Assembly: GCF_015057185.1 (NCBI RefSeq)
Contig: NZ_SVEV01000001.1
Location: 186,001 to 250,000, forward strand
Length of the DNA: 64,000 nt
DNA from: Pseudobutyrivibrio sp.
Lineage (GTDB): Bacteria > Bacillota > Clostridia > Lachnospirales > Lachnospiraceae
Direction: 5' to 3'
The notes beneath the pieces are model-generated. The model had not been told where the DNA came from, did not search any database, and saw only the letters and a program-made list of their open reading frames with translations. Of the stretch, positions 34,667-43,807 are shown one piece after another. How positions within the stretch are numbered: the stretch's first letter is position 1; every line of letters begins with the position of its first letter. A program made the translations under genes and the position numbers.

Positions 34667-35041
34667 TTATTCCTCTTCCTTTGCATGAAGAGGTGCATTT
34701 ACCTCATCAATTAGCTTGCTCATTTTTGCAGCATAAGCAATTGACTGGTCACTTACAAAAGTAATCTCAGGTGTGTTTCTAAGATTAATTCTGTGAGCAA
34801 GCTCACGACGAATGAATCCAGCAGAGCTCTTAAGACCTTCAATAGTCTTTTGAGCTGCTTCATCATCGCCGAGAACAGAAATATAAGCCTTGCAGGTTTT
34901 AAGGTCTGGAGCCACTTCAACAGATACAACAGATGTAACTGGTGAAATACGTGGGTCCTTTAACTCAAGTCTTATTATATTGCTAAGCTCACGCATAACT
35001 TCTTCGTTTATGCGAATATTTTTAACTGAATTTTTTCTCAT
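34667..35041 (-). CDS. rbfA: Ribosome-binding factor A
   Basis: 124 residues with the single KH-like RbfA fold; signature blocks LELKDPRISPVTSVVSVEV and AGFIRRELAHRINLRNTPEI. It assists 30S maturation and 16S 5'-end processing. Its start overlaps the infB stop by one base (TAATG). Confidence 0.95.
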   Translation of the reverse strand: MRKNSVKNIRINEEVMRELSNIIRLELKDPRISPVTSVVSVEVAPDLKTCKAYISVLGDDEAAQKTIEGLKSSAGFIRRELAHRINLRNTPEITFVSDQSIAYAAKMSKLIDEVNAPLHAKEEE

Positions 35042-37692
35042 TATCTAGGTACCTCAACCATAATGTACGCTTCAATAGTATCCATTTCCTGAATATCATT
35101 GAAATCTTCAATAACAAGACCACATTCGAAGTTAGCTTTAACTTCCTTAACATCATCCTTGAATCTCTTAAGAGAACCAAGCTTACCTTCGTGAATAAGT
35201 TCGCCTTCACGAGTAACACGAACCATACAATCTCTCTGGAAGTAACCATCTGTTACATATGAACCAGCGATGTTACCAACACCAGAAGCTTTGAAGATCT
35301 GACGAACCTCAGCATGACCGATAACCTTCTCTTCGAAGATTGGATCAAGCATACCCTTCATAGCAGACTCAACGTCGTTGATTGCATCATAGATAACCTT
35401 GTAAAGACGAAGATCAACGCCTTCTCTATCTGCTGTAGCCTTTGCCTGTGGATCAACACGAACGTTAAATCCAATGATAATAGCATTTGAAGCAGATGCA
35501 AGTACTACGTCTGATTCATTGATTGTACCAACACCACCGTGGATGGTCTTAACAACAACTTCCTCATTTGAAAGCTTTTCAAGTGACTGCTTAACAGCCT
35601 CTACAGAACCCTGAACATCGGCCTTAACAATAAGGTCAAGCTCCTTAAGGTTTCCTGACTCAATCTCGCTGAATAGTGCATCAAGAGACATCTTAGACTT
35701 TGTCTGCTCAACAAGCTTGTTCTTGTGCTCTGCAACGAATGTATCTGCAAATGAATGTGCTTCCTTTTCTGAGTCGAAAGACATCAGTACTTCACCTGCA
35801 TTTGGAACCTCTGAAAGACCTAAAATCTCTACTGGAACAGAAGGTCCTGCACTCTTAACACGTGCGCCTGTATCATCAAGCATTGCACGAACCTTACCAT
35901 AGCAGCTACCGCAAGCAACTGGATCACCAACATGAAGTGTACCCTTCTGAACAAGAACTGTTGCTACAGCACCACGGCCCTTATCAAGCTGTGCCTCGAT
36001 AACAAGACCACGAGCCTTACGATTAGGATTAGCCTTTAACTCAAGAACTTCTGCTGTAAGAAGAATCATCTCAAGAAGGTTATCAATACCTTCCTTTGTA
36101 TGAGCAGATACAGGACAGAATACTGTGCTTCCACCCCAATCCTCAGGAATAAGCTGGTACTCAGAAAGCTCCTGCTTAACTCTATCAATATTAGCATTTG
36201 GCTTATCAATCTTGTTAATTGCAACAATGATTTCAATACCAGCAGCCTTTGCATGGTTAATAGCCTCAACTGTCTGTGGCATAACACCATCATCAGCAGC
36301 AACTACAAGAATTGCGATATCAGTAGAATTAGCACCACGCATACGCATTGCTGTGAAGGCCTCATGACCTGGTGTATCAAGGAATGTAATATCCTGATTA
36401 TTAATAGATACTGTATAAGCACCGATATGCTGTGTAATACCACCAGCCTCACGGGCTGTAACCTTTGTATCACGGATTGCATCAAGGAGTGATGTTTTAC
36501 CGTGATCAACATGCCCCATTACGCAGACAACAGGTGGACGTGATGGGAAGTTTGTTGTATCCTCTTCCTCTTCTTTAAGAAGCTCAGCGATAACATCAAC
36601 CTTTTCTTCTTCTTCGCAAATGCAGTTAAACTCAAGAGCGATTTCTGAAGCCTCTTCAAAATCAACCTCCTGGTTAACTGTAACCATCTTGCCCTTCATG
36701 AATAATGTCTTAACAACAGCTGAAGACTGAACCTTCATCTTGTCAGCAAGATCCTTGATTGTAATTCTATCTGGAATTGTGATAGTAAGAACTTCATTCA
36801 TGTCACGTTCTGGAGCCTTAGGAGCATTGTTCTTTTTCTTCTTTCCACCATTCTTTTCAAGATTGATGTAACGTTCCTGCTTCTTTCCGCCTAAATTGTT
36901 TTCTCTATCATTATTGTTTTTCTTTTTCTTGTCATCACGACGTCCGCCCTTAGCATTTGATGATGGCATCTCTGCTGCAGGAGCCTGCTGTGAAGGACGT
37001 GTATTTCTATCACGCTTATCAGGTCTTGCTCCATTGTTTCTATCATCTCTTGCAGGTCTATCATTTCTTTCGTTTCTGTTAGGACGCTTGTCGCCTCTGT
37101 TATCATTACGCTCTGGACGCTCCTGACGTTCAGGACGCTCTGCACGGTTAGGACGTTCTGGTCTATCCTGACGCTCTGTACGCTCCTTCTTTACTGGACG
37201 TGTATTCTCGTTTTCGTTCTGCTGCTTCTTTGATACAAATTCTGTATCTGTAGACTGAACAGATGCTCTCTGAGATGGACGAACTCCATCAGCAAAAGAA
37301 CGTGGTCTAATAGGTCCTCTAGGCTGTACAGGAGCTGCCTGCTGCTTCTTTTCTCTGTTTCCTTCTCTATTCTCATTACGAGAAGAGTCAGAACCACGTC
37401 TACGTCTGTCATCTCTATCACGAGTAACTACGAAAACATTTTTCTTTTTCTTGACTGGATTTCCATCCTTGTCAACTGCACGGGCCTTTTTAACGCCATC
37501 TTTGTCTAATGCAGGTTTCTTATCTGCAGCCTTTGGCTTATCGCTAAAGTTTGCTCTGATTTTAGCAACCATATCATCTTCGATGCCGCTCTGGGCCTTT
37601 GCTTCTATTCCATTAGAGCCTAAGAAAGCGATTATTTCCTTGCTTTCCTTTCCAAGCTCTTTGGCTAATTCATGTACTTTAATTTTTGCCAT
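35041..37692 (-). CDS. infB: Translation initiation factor IF-2
   Basis: 883 residues. IF2N domain at 1-50, then a long low-complexity linker (about 60-290) rich in Arg, Asn, Asp, Glu and Pro with repeated ERPER/NRNE-like units. A second IF2N (about 300-350) precedes the G domain ([24 protein letters not shown]). Domains II-IV follow. It delivers fMet-tRNA to the 30S subunit. The linker is unusually arginine-rich and likely disordered. Confidence 0.97.
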   Translation of the reverse strand: MAKIKVHELAKELGKESKEIIAFLGSNGIEAKAQSGIEDDMVAKIRANFSDKPKAADKKPALDKDGVKKARAVDKDGNPVKKKKNVFVVTRDRDDRRRRGSDSSRNENREGNREKKQQAAPVQPRGPIRPRSFADGVRPSQRASVQSTDTEFVSKKQQNENENTRPVKKERTERQDRPERPNRAERPERQERPERNDNRGDKRPNRNERNDRPARDDRNNGARPDKRDRNTRPSQQAPAAEMPSSNAKGGRRDDKKKKNNNDRENNLGGKKQERYINLEKNGGKKKKNNAPKAPERDMNEVLTITIPDRITIKDLADKMKVQSSAVVKTLFMKGKMVTVNQEVDFEEASEIALEFNCICEEEEKVDVIAELLKEEEEDTTNFPSRPPVVCVMGHVDHGKTSLLDAIRDTKVTAREAGGITQHIGAYTVSINNQDITFLDTPGHEAFTAMRMRGANSTDIAILVVAADDGVMPQTVEAINHAKAAGIEIIVAINKIDKPNANIDRVKQELSEYQLIPEDWGGSTVFCPVSAHTKEGIDNLLEMILLTAEVLELKANPNRKARGLVIEAQLDKGRGAVATVLVQKGTLHVGDPVACGSCYGKVRAMLDDTGARVKSAGPSVPVEILGLSEVPNAGEVLMSFDSEKEAHSFADTFVAEHKNKLVEQTKSKMSLDALFSEIESGNLKELDLIVKADVQGSVEAVKQSLEKLSNEEVVVKTIHGGVGTINESDVVLASASNAIIIGFNVRVDPQAKATADREGVDLRLYKVIYDAINDVESAMKGMLDPIFEEKVIGHAEVRQIFKASGVGNIAGSYVTDGYFQRDCMVRVTREGELIHEGKLGSLKRFKDDVKEVKANFECGLVIEDFNDIQEMDTIEAYIMVEVPR

Positions 37693-37712
37693 CTAATATC
37701 CTCCTCATCTAA

Positions 37713-38015
37713 CTAACTACGTATCTTATCTAGTACGCTTAAGGATAAATTTTCATCGCACACTACGATAGATGCCCGATATTCTTTACCAATTGCATGC
37801 CCTAAAGATTCTTTAGTACCATATTCTACGTATTCAACATTGTAGAATTCACAAGAATTTGAAAATGATTTCTTAGTGTTCGCAGAAGCATCAGAAGCTA
37901 CTATGCAAAGACAGCCACTACCATCCTTAATTGCTTGCTCACATGCAAATTCTCCACTAACTAAAGAACCAGCTTTCATTGCTAAGCTAATCATATTGAG
38001 CGCTTTATCAATCAT
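37713..38015 (-). CDS. ylxQ: YlxQ, L7Ae/L30e-family RNA-binding protein
   Basis: 100 residues with the L7Ae/L30e fold: MISLAMKAGSLVSGEFACEQAI and CLCIVASDASANTKKSFSNSCEF. Such proteins bind kink-turn RNA. The gene is always found between rnpM and infB in Firmicutes and may act in ribosome or RNase P function, though its exact target is unsettled. It overlaps rnpM by 8 nt. Confidence 0.9.
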   Translation of the reverse strand: MIDKALNMISLAMKAGSLVSGEFACEQAIKDGSGCLCIVASDASANTKKSFSNSCEFYNVEYVEYGTKESLGHAIGKEYRASIVVCDENLSLSVLDKIRS

Positions 38016-38271
38016 TCTCCAACTCCATATATAAGCATTCTATAACCTCACCAGAAACTGGTGCTTTTAAAGATCTGTTTAAAGATTTTTTCTTTTCAGC
38101 CAAAGAAATACATTCTTTATTTTTACAAACATATGCACCTCGACCTTGCGCTTTGTAGCTAAGATCAAGTGCAATGCCATCAGCAGTCTTTACTATTCTA
38201 AACATTTGGTCCTTTGGAACCATACGAGAACAAGCTACACATTTTCTAAGAGGTAATGTTTTATTTGTCAT
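38008..38271 (-). CDS. rnpM: RNase P modulator RnpM (YlxR)
   Basis: 87 residues, DUF448 family. The signature CVACSRMVPKDQMFRIVK and AQGRGAYVCKNKECISLAEKK are visible. Homologues bind RNA and modulate RNase P activity. The position between nusA and ylxQ is conserved. Confidence 0.92.
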   Translation of the reverse strand: MTNKTLPLRKCVACSRMVPKDQMFRIVKTADGIALDLSYKAQGRGAYVCKNKECISLAEKKKSLNRSLKAPVSGEVIECLYMELEND

Positions 38272-38274
38272 TTA

Positions 38275-39486
38275 CTATTCCTCAGAATTCTCCTCTGATT
38301 CAGCATCAGCTTCATCAAAATCGCCCTCTTCGTACTCGCCATCCTCTTCATAGTACTCGTCATCATCATAGTACTCGTCGTCATCGTAATCCTCTTCGTA
38401 ATCAAGGAAATCTCCTGCTTCCTTGGCCTGAGTCTCACTCTTGATGTCAATTTTGAAGCCTGTAAGTCTAGCTGCAAGACGGGCATTCTGTCCTTCTTTA
38501 CCAATTGCAAGTGAAAGCTGATAATCAGGAACTACTACACGAGCGCTCTTCTCATCTGCATCAGCAACAACAGCAACAACCTTTGCTGGTGAAAGTGCAT
38601 TTTCAATGAGGTATGCTGGGTTTTCATCCCATTCAACAATATCAATTTTTTCTCCACGAAGTTCATTAACGATAGCGTTAACACGTGCACCATTCTGTCC
38701 TACACATGCTCCTACTGGATCAACGTCCTCATCGTTTGACCAAACAGCAATCTTTGTACGGCTACCAGCCTCACGAGAAATTGATTTAATCTCTACGATG
38801 CCATCTCTAACTTCTGAAACTTCCTCTTCGAAAAGCTTCTTAACAAGCTCAGGATGAGTACGAGAAACCACAATACGAGGTCCCTTGTTAGACATTTTAA
38901 CTTCTACGATATAAACCTTGATTCTGTCCTGAAGCTTGTAATATTCGCCCTTAACCTGCTCTGTTTCAGAGAGGAAGCCCTCAAGCTTACCAAGGTTAAC
39001 ATGGATATTGTTGCCTGAGAAACGAGTAACAACACCTGTAACAACCTTGTGCTGAAGCTCATAATATTCCTTGTAAAGAACATTACGCTCTTCCTCACGA
39101 ATCTTCTGTGTAATAGTATTCTTAGCTGCTGTAGCAGCAATACGACCGAACTCTTTTGACTTAACTTCTACTTTTACAACGTCGCCTACCTGAAGCTTGC
39201 CATCGATGTTGTGAGCATCAATAAGTGAAATCTCCTCAACTGGATCTACAACTTCATCTACAACATTCTTGATAAGGTATACATGATACTCACCAGAAGT
39301 TCTGTCAATTTCAACTGTGGCATTAACATCTTTGCCCTTGCCATTAATATCTTTGCCTTTACCATAGTTGTTCTTACAAGCAATAAGTAATGAATTCTCA
39401 ATAGTCTCGATTAAGACATCCATGCTAATATTTTTCTCTTTTGCGAGATCTGTAAGAGCATCCCAAAAATCATTTGTATTTGCCAT
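38275..39486 (-). CDS. nusA: Transcription termination/antitermination factor NusA
   Basis: 403 residues: N-terminal RNA polymerase-binding domain (1-130), S1 domain (about 135-200), two KH domains (about 205-345, with GACVGQNGARVNAIVNELRGE). It ends in an acidic tail of about 45 residues made almost wholly of Asp, Glu and Tyr. It controls pausing, termination and antitermination, and in other bacteria regulates its own operon. The tail is longer and more acidic than in Bacillus NusA. Confidence 0.96.
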   Translation of the reverse strand: MANTNDFWDALTDLAKEKNISMDVLIETIENSLLIACKNNYGKGKDINGKGKDVNATVEIDRTSGEYHVYLIKNVVDEVVDPVEEISLIDAHNIDGKLQVGDVVKVEVKSKEFGRIAATAAKNTITQKIREEERNVLYKEYYELQHKVVTGVVTRFSGNNIHVNLGKLEGFLSETEQVKGEYYKLQDRIKVYIVEVKMSNKGPRIVVSRTHPELVKKLFEEEVSEVRDGIVEIKSISREAGSRTKIAVWSNDEDVDPVGACVGQNGARVNAIVNELRGEKIDIVEWDENPAYLIENALSPAKVVAVVADADEKSARVVVPDYQLSLAIGKEGQNARLAARLTGFKIDIKSETQAKEAGDFLDYEEDYDDDEYYDDDEYYEEDGEYEEGDFDEADAESEENSEE

Positions 39487-39511
39487 ATTTCCTCCTAAAA
39501 TAAGAATATAT

Positions 39512-39982
39512 TTAAAAATCTATTGATAATCTAACCTGTGCAACATCTGCTCTGTTAAAAACTTCTGTACCATCATCAAATTCGATAGTAAGTGTATCCT
39601 TATCAAATGCCTTAAGTGCACCTGTAAATTCCTTGGAACCATTAATAGGCTTGTAAGTCTTGATATCAACATCCTGACCAACAGCCTTTTCAAAATGTTT
39701 ATCTTTTTTAAGTACTCTGCCAAGTCCTGGAGAGCTAACTTCAAAAATGTATCCTTCGGTGCCACCAATATCTGGCTGAGCATCTAGCAGATCATTCATT
39801 CTACGACTAACTTCGACGCAATCGTCAATTGTGATTCCTCCGTCCTTGTCAATATAGGCTCTAAGGTAATAGTCTGAACCTTCCTTTACGTACTCTACAT
39901 CGTAAAGTTCAAAGCCTAACTCATCAAGAATAGGAGTAATCATCTCTTCCGTACGTTTCTCGTAATCGGTGTGTTTTGACAT
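39512..39982 (-). CDS. rimP: Ribosome maturation factor RimP
   Basis: 156 residues. Conserved blocks LDELGFELYDVEYVKEGSDYYLRAYIDKDGGI and YIFEVSSPGLGRVL are family hallmarks. It assists 30S assembly. It is the first gene of the large nusA-infB operon. The start ATG at 39980-39982 has AAGGAGG upstream. Confidence 0.95.
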   Translation of the reverse strand: MSKHTDYEKRTEEMITPILDELGFELYDVEYVKEGSDYYLRAYIDKDGGITIDDCVEVSRRMNDLLDAQPDIGGTEGYIFEVSSPGLGRVLKKDKHFEKAVGQDVDIKTYKPINGSKEFTGALKAFDKDTLTIEFDDGTEVFNRADVAQVRLSIDF

Positions 39983-40028
39983 AAAAGTCCTCCTTATTCA
40001 GTTTTCAAATTGAAAGAGCATAAATAAA

Positions 40029-40107
40029 GAGAGAGCAAATTGCTCTCTCCTAAGTCGTTCTCTTCATTCAACAAATGTTATTATAACAGAAAACCTGAAA
40101 AAAACAA
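40029..40107 (-). promoter_or_regulatory. rimP-nusA operon promoter and leader hairpin
   Basis: Minus strand: -35 TTGTTT (40102-40107), 16 bp, extended -10 TGTTATAAT (TATAAT at 40080-40085). The leader holds an 8-bp hairpin, GAGAGAGC/GCTCTCTC (40029-40049), followed by TTTATTTAT, ending about 45 nt before the start codon. This looks like an attenuator; NusA-dependent leader control of this operon is known in other bacteria. Confidence 0.6.
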
Positions 40108-40119
40108 GTTTTTAGGTAA

Positions 40120-40149
40120 AATAAAAGCGTCATCAACAAAGATGACGCT
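40120..40149 (-). terminator. Terminator of tRNA-Glu
   Basis: AGCGTCATC pairs with GATGACGCT (40126-40149) and is followed by TTTTATTTT on the minus strand, starting 4 nt beyond the tRNA 3' end. Confidence 0.9.
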
Positions 40150-40153
40150 CTAG

Positions 40154-40225
40154 CAGTTCCTAGCGGAATCGAACCGCTGTTTTCGCCGTGAGAGGGCGAC
40201 GTCTTAACCGCTTGACCAAGGAACC
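40154..40225 (-). tRNA. tRNA-Glu (anticodon CTC)
   Basis: 72 nt, full cloverleaf on the minus strand. Acceptor GGTTCCT/AGGAACT has a G-U first pair. The anticodon stem TCGCC/GGCGA carries loop CTCTCAC (anticodon CTC, reading GAG), and the T-arm contains GGTTCGATTCC. Discriminator base G; the CCA end is not encoded (CTA follows). It has its own promoter and terminator, so it is a single-gene unit. Confidence 0.95.
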
Positions 40226-40230
40226 ATATC

Positions 40231-40295
40231 CTTGTCGCTTAGGTGTTTGCCTCAGCGACAAGACATATATTACTATGTGAATTGACTTTCGTCAA
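40231..40295 (-). promoter_or_regulatory. tRNA-Glu promoter and 5'-leader hairpin
   Basis: Minus strand: -35 TTGACG (40290-40295), 17 bp, -10 TAATAT (40267-40272). The transcript would begin almost exactly at a 9-bp hairpin, CTTGTCGCT/AGCGACAAG (40231-40262), which ends 5 nt before the mature tRNA. The remaining stretch up to galE (40296-40382) is AT-rich with nothing else recognisable. Confidence 0.7.
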
Positions 40296-40382
40296 CCCTT
40301 TTTCTCTAAATTTTTATATTCAGAATAATTTAAACATTCAGTATATTAAGATAATATATTTAACCCTGATTTTTACGGGAAA

Positions 40383-40465
40383 GCGAGCTATTTATAATTG
40401 TCTTCGGCAATAGAGCTCGCTGTGGCAAACAGGTTCCTCCCGTGAAACGGGTCCTTCCTATTCGC
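40383..40465 (-). other. Family 1 structured element, copy C (3' end of galE)
   Basis: Minus-strand RNA: the first hairpin GCGAATAGG/CCTGTTTGC (two G-U pairs; inner CCCG/CGGG) includes the last galE codons and stop. The second is GCGAGCT/AGCTCGC around ATTGCCGAAGACAATT, followed by ATAAAT. In the inner hairpin the copy-specific change keeps a G-U pair. The tail TTTCCCGTAAAA matches copy B. No T-run follows, so termination of galE may depend on this element or on another signal. Confidence 0.78.
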
Positions 40466-41474
40466 TATAACCATTAGGATTATTCTTCTGCCATCTCCAT
40501 GAGTCAGCGCACATCTCTTTGATGCCATACTCTGCTGTCCAGCCAAGCTCTTCCTTTGCTTTTGTAGCATCTGAATAGCATATTGCAATGTCGCCTGCAC
40601 GACGTGGCTTGATAGAATATGGTATTTTAATTCCGTTAGCTTCCTCAAAGTTCTTAACAATATCGAGAACTGAGTAACCTACACCTGTACCAAGGTTATA
40701 AATCTTAAGACCTGCATTCTCTTCGATTTTCTTAAGAGCCTTTACGTGTCCCTTAGCAAGGTCTACAACGTGGATATAATCACGTACTCCAGTGCCATCT
40801 GGTGTATCATAATCATTTCCAAATACGCCAAGCTCAGGAAGCTTTCCAACTGCAACCTGTGTGATGTATGGCATAAGGTTATTAGGAATACCGTTAGGAT
40901 TCTCTCCCATTGTTCCTGATGGATGAGCTCCAATAGGATTAAAGTAACGAAGTAATACTACATTCCACTCTGGATCTGCCTTTTGCATATCTGAAAGAAT
41001 CTGCTCAAGCATAGACTTTGTCCATCCGTATGGATTAGTACACTGTCCCTTAGGACAATTTTCTGTAATAGGTATCTCAGCCGGGTCACCATATACTGTA
41101 GCTGATGATGAGAAAATGATATTCTTGCAATTATGCTTTCTCATAACATCAACAAGAGTAAGTGTACCTGCTATGTTGTTCTCGTAATATTCCCAAGGTT
41201 TTTGAACAGACTCACCAACAGCCTTAAGACCTGCAAAATGAATACAAGAATCAAGCTGTTCCTTTTCAAAAACCTCGTTTAATCTATCTCTATCTAAGAT
41301 ATCGCCCTTGTAAAACTTAACTGGCTTTCCTGTAATAGCCTCAACTCTCTCAAGGGATTTTTCAGATGCGTTGCTAAGATTATCATAAACAACTACATCA
41401 TAGCCTGCTTGCTGAAGCTCAACACATGTGTGGCTGCCTATAAAGCCTGCACCACCCGTAACTAATATTGCCAT
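40458..41474 (-). CDS. galE: UDP-glucose 4-epimerase
   Basis: 338 residues, extended short-chain dehydrogenase. NAD motif [15 protein letters not shown] at residues 6-20, catalytic Ser in SSSATVYGD and [10 protein letters not shown] (Tyr-x3-Lys) near 150. It interconverts UDP-glucose and UDP-galactose for sugar use and surface polysaccharides. It is monocistronic; the last codons form part of RNA element copy C. Confidence 0.96.
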   Translation of the reverse strand: MAILVTGGAGFIGSHTCVELQQAGYDVVVYDNLSNASEKSLERVEAITGKPVKFYKGDILDRDRLNEVFEKEQLDSCIHFAGLKAVGESVQKPWEYYENNIAGTLTLVDVMRKHNCKNIIFSSSATVYGDPAEIPITENCPKGQCTNPYGWTKSMLEQILSDMQKADPEWNVVLLRYFNPIGAHPSGTMGENPNGIPNNLMPYITQVAVGKLPELGVFGNDYDTPDGTGVRDYIHVVDLAKGHVKALKKIEENAGLKIYNLGTGVGYSVLDIVKNFEEANGIKIPYSIKPRRAGDIAICYSDATKAKEELGWTAEYGIKEMCADSWRWQKNNPNGYSE

Positions 41475-41615
41475 AATAAAATGTCCTCCTTATTAGTTTT
41501 ATTACCTAAAATAGCTTAACAAAAAATGTCTCAATATTAAAGGATAAAGTCAAACTATTTTTCAGGTTATTTTTCAGGTAACAGAATCATAAGATTTTAG
41601 AATATTTGAAATTTA

Positions 41616-41646
41616 AATAAAAAAGACCTAGTCTTACGACTAGGCC
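41616..41646 (-). terminator. Terminator of infC-rpmI-rplT
   Basis: CCTAGTC pairs with GACTAGG around TTAC (41627-41644), with an extra G-C pair below, followed on the minus strand by TCTTTTTTA. It lies 14 nt after the rplT stop. Confidence 0.92.
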
Positions 41647-41659
41647 AATGAAAACATTA

Positions 41660-42016
41660 TTAAGCAACCTTGCCCTTTGCAAGCTCAACAAGCTTTGCAA
41701 AACCTTCAGCATCGTTAACTGCCATCTCAGCAAGCATCTTTCTGTTCATCTCAACACCAGCGAGCTTGAGACCGTACATGAACTTAGAATATGAAAGTCC
41801 ATTGATACGAGCTGCAGCATTGATACGAGCGATCCAAAGCTGTCTGAACTGTCTCTTTCTCTGCTTTCTACCAGCGTAAGCTGATGTAAGAGCACGCATA
41901 ACTGACTGCTTTGCAACACGATACTGCTTGCTTCTAGCTCCTCTGTAACCCTTTGCTAACTTTAATGTTCTATTGTGTCTTTTCTTAGCGTTTAATCCGC
42001 CTTTAACTCTTGCCAT
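41660..42016 (-). CDS. rplT: 50S ribosomal protein L20
   Basis: 118 residues, highly basic. Signatures: [27 protein letters not shown] and [21 protein letters not shown]. It binds 23S rRNA early in assembly, and in Firmicutes it also represses its own operon by binding the infC leader. The leader found at 42806-42940 fits that model. Confidence 0.97.
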   Translation of the reverse strand: MARVKGGLNAKKRHNRTLKLAKGYRGARSKQYRVAKQSVMRALTSAYAGRKQRKRQFRQLWIARINAAARINGLSYSKFMYGLKLAGVEMNRKMLAEMAVNDAEGFAKLVELAKGKVA

Positions 42017-42061
42017 TTTAAATTCCTCCTAACCAAATAAATAACTATTCCATACTAAATT

Positions 42062-42259
42062 TTAGAGATATGGAAGTACTTTCTTCATGTTCTTAACGTT
42101 TGTTGAATCAACGATTGCAGACTGACGAAGATTTCTCTTTCTCTTTGTAGTCTTCTTGGTTAAGATATGGCTCTTGTATGCCTTGTTTCTCTTAAGCTTT
42201 CCTGTTCCTGTTAATTTAAAGCGCTTTGCAGCTGCTCTTCTTGTCTTCATCTTTGGCAT
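42062..42259 (-). CDS. rpmI: 50S ribosomal protein L35
   Basis: 65 residues: [36 protein letters not shown]-type sequence, the universal L35 pattern. It is the middle gene of infC-rpmI-rplT. Good ribosome sites precede both it and rplT. Confidence 0.97.
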   Translation of the reverse strand: MPKMKTRRAAAKRFKLTGTGKLKRNKAYKSHILTKKTTKRKRNLRQSAIVDSTNVKNMKKVLPYL

Positions 42260-42278
42260 GATAATTTTCCTCCTGAAT

Positions 42279-42788
42279 TTAAGATTTCTTTTCTGTAAGC
42301 ACTAAGCTCATGCTACGGCCTTCGACCTTAGGTGCCTTTTCCACTACTGCAACATCTGCTAACTTCTCAGCAAAATCATCAAGGATGTGTTTGCTAGACT
42401 GCATATGAGCCATCTCACGACCGCGGAAACGAAGTGTAACCTTTACTTTATCGCCCTTTGAGATAAACTTCTTTGCTGCATTTACCTTTGTGTTCATATC
42501 ATTAGCATCGATGTTTGGAGACATACGAATCTCTTTAACCTCAACAACGTGCTGCTTTTTCTTAGCTTCCTTTTCCTTACGTGCCTGCTCGTAGCGGAAT
42601 TTACCGTAATCTACGATTTTGCACACTGGTGGATTAGCCTTTGGTGAAATCTTAACGAGATCTAAGCCCTCGTCATCTGCAAGTTTTTGTGCTTCTCGTG
42701 CTGACATGATGCCAAGCTGTTCCCCATCTGAGCCGATAACACGAACTTCCTTATCGCGAATCTGCTCATTAATCATTAAATCGCTAAT
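42279..42788 (-). CDS. infC: Translation initiation factor IF-3, ATT start
   Basis: 169 residues. N-domain [24 protein letters not shown] and C-domain with [14 protein letters not shown] are typical. I place the start at the ATT at 42786-42788, which is exactly 7 nt after GGAGG. A rare ATT start is conserved in infC because IF-3 itself discriminates against it (known from E. coli and Bacillus). The next in-frame ATG is 12 nt downstream and too far from the ribosome site. Confidence 0.93.
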   Translation of the reverse strand: MSDLMINEQIRDKEVRVIGSDGEQLGIMSAREAQKLADDEGLDLVKISPKANPPVCKIVDYGKFRYEQARKEKEAKKKQHVVEVKEIRMSPNIDANDMNTKVNAAKKFISKGDKVKVTLRFRGREMAHMQSSKHILDDFAEKLADVAVVEKAPKVEGRSMSLVLTEKKS

Positions 42789-42805
42789 GGTACTACCTCC
42801 AAATA

Positions 42806-42974
42806 AATAAAAAAAATAGTGGATACAGAATATCCACCATAAATCATCACAAAACAAGTTTGTGTGAAGTATAAGACCCAAGTCACAGTAAATTAATACG
42901 TGCTAAGGTGAGAGTGGATACTCTACTTTGTTTCACAACATTGATAATATAACATGTTACCAGCATGACGTCAA
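42806..42974 (-). promoter_or_regulatory. infC-rpmI-rplT promoter and attenuator leader
   Basis: Minus strand: -35 TTGACG (42969-42974), 17 bp, -10 TATATT (42946-42951), then a leader of about 150 nt. Its 3' end has a terminator, GTGGATA/TATCCAC (42818-42837) with eight T's, 20 nt before the infC start. The 9-mer GTATCCACT of the terminator's 3' arm is exactly repeated upstream (42913-42921), so the upstream copy can pair with the terminator's 5' arm as an antiterminator. A stem TCACA/TGTGA lies between. This fits the L20 leader mechanism of Firmicutes. Confidence 0.8.
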
Positions 42975-42988
42975 CATTTATTTACAAA

Positions 42989-43807
42989 TTATGCAAGAAT
43001 AAATTTGTTGATAACTTCAGCAATACCGCTATGATTATTATCGTTTACAGTAACATAATCTGCCACTTCTTTTAACACAGGTCTGGCGTTTGCCATAGCC
43101 ACACCAACACCTGCAATTTGAACCATGCTAATATCGTTCTCTTCATCCCCACAAGCGACCACATTAGAAAGAGGAATCTGTAGGTAGTCTGCTAACTTTT
43201 TGATACCATCACCTTTTCCTGTTCCTCTTTTAACATATTCAAGGAATGCATAATGTGAATAAAAATTATCAAAAGCCTGGTCAAACTGACTTGAATGGTT
43301 CTTTCTAAAGTTATCAAGATTTTCTGGCTTATCATAATCAATAGCCATAATCTTAGTAATATCTTTGCCTTTTAGGGTATTTATATCATTTACAAAAACC
43401 AATTTCTCCTGTGAAACCTGCTTATAGCTTTCAACAAAATGATTATCGTTGAATGTGTAAATGGAACCAAAATCAAAAACAACACAAGTCAAATTGCTAT
43501 CGAGTATTGCCTGAACCAATTCCAGTGCCAAATTGTTATCAATACAGTCCTTAAATAGAACCTTGTCACTGTTCATTTCAGTTCCAATAACCCCCTGGTA
43601 GCCTAGCAAATATACGTTTTCTCTTTTAAATTCATCATAAACTGACAATATTTTTTTGAGAGCATTATTAGGTCTGCCTGTATCAAAAGCAAGTACATGA
43701 CCTGCATCTAGTAGTTTTGTAATAGTTTCAAGATTTTCTTTTGAGATGATTTTGTCATCATCAAAAAGAGTTCCGTCCATGTCCACAGCAAGTAATTTGT
43801 TATTCAT
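42989..43807 (-). CDS. Cof-type HAD-family phosphatase
   Basis: 272 residues from the ATG at 43805-43807 (GAGG upstream), overlapping the end of ppk by 8 nt. HAD motif I LLAVDMDGTLFDDD, motif II near LAFDTGRP, and motif IV GDEENDISM with a large C2-type cap, as in Cof/YidA sugar-phosphate phosphatases. The substrate cannot be predicted. Coupling to ppk may be coincidental. Confidence 0.85.
   Translation of the reverse strand: MNNKLLAVDMDGTLFDDDKIISKENLETITKLLDAGHVLAFDTGRPNNALKKILSVYDEFKRENVYLLGYQGVIGTEMNSDKVLFKDCIDNNLALELVQAILDSNLTCVVFDFGSIYTFNDNHFVESYKQVSQEKLVFVNDINTLKGKDITKIMAIDYDKPENLDNFRKNHSSQFDQAFDNFYSHYAFLEYVKRGTGKGDGIKKLADYLQIPLSNVVACGDEENDISMVQIAGVGVAMANARPVLKEVADYVTVNDNNHSGIAEVINKFILA

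Noticed and set aside
36900-37150. Arg/Glu/Asn-rich repeated stretch in infB as a DNA repeat array or CRISPR
   Set aside because: It is in-frame low-complexity coding sequence of the IF-2 linker with irregular units and no spacers.
38275-38420. GAT/GAA-rich tract at the nusA 3' end as a microsatellite
   Set aside because: It encodes an uninterrupted acidic Asp/Glu/Tyr tail in the NusA frame; codons vary, so it looks like protein-level selection.
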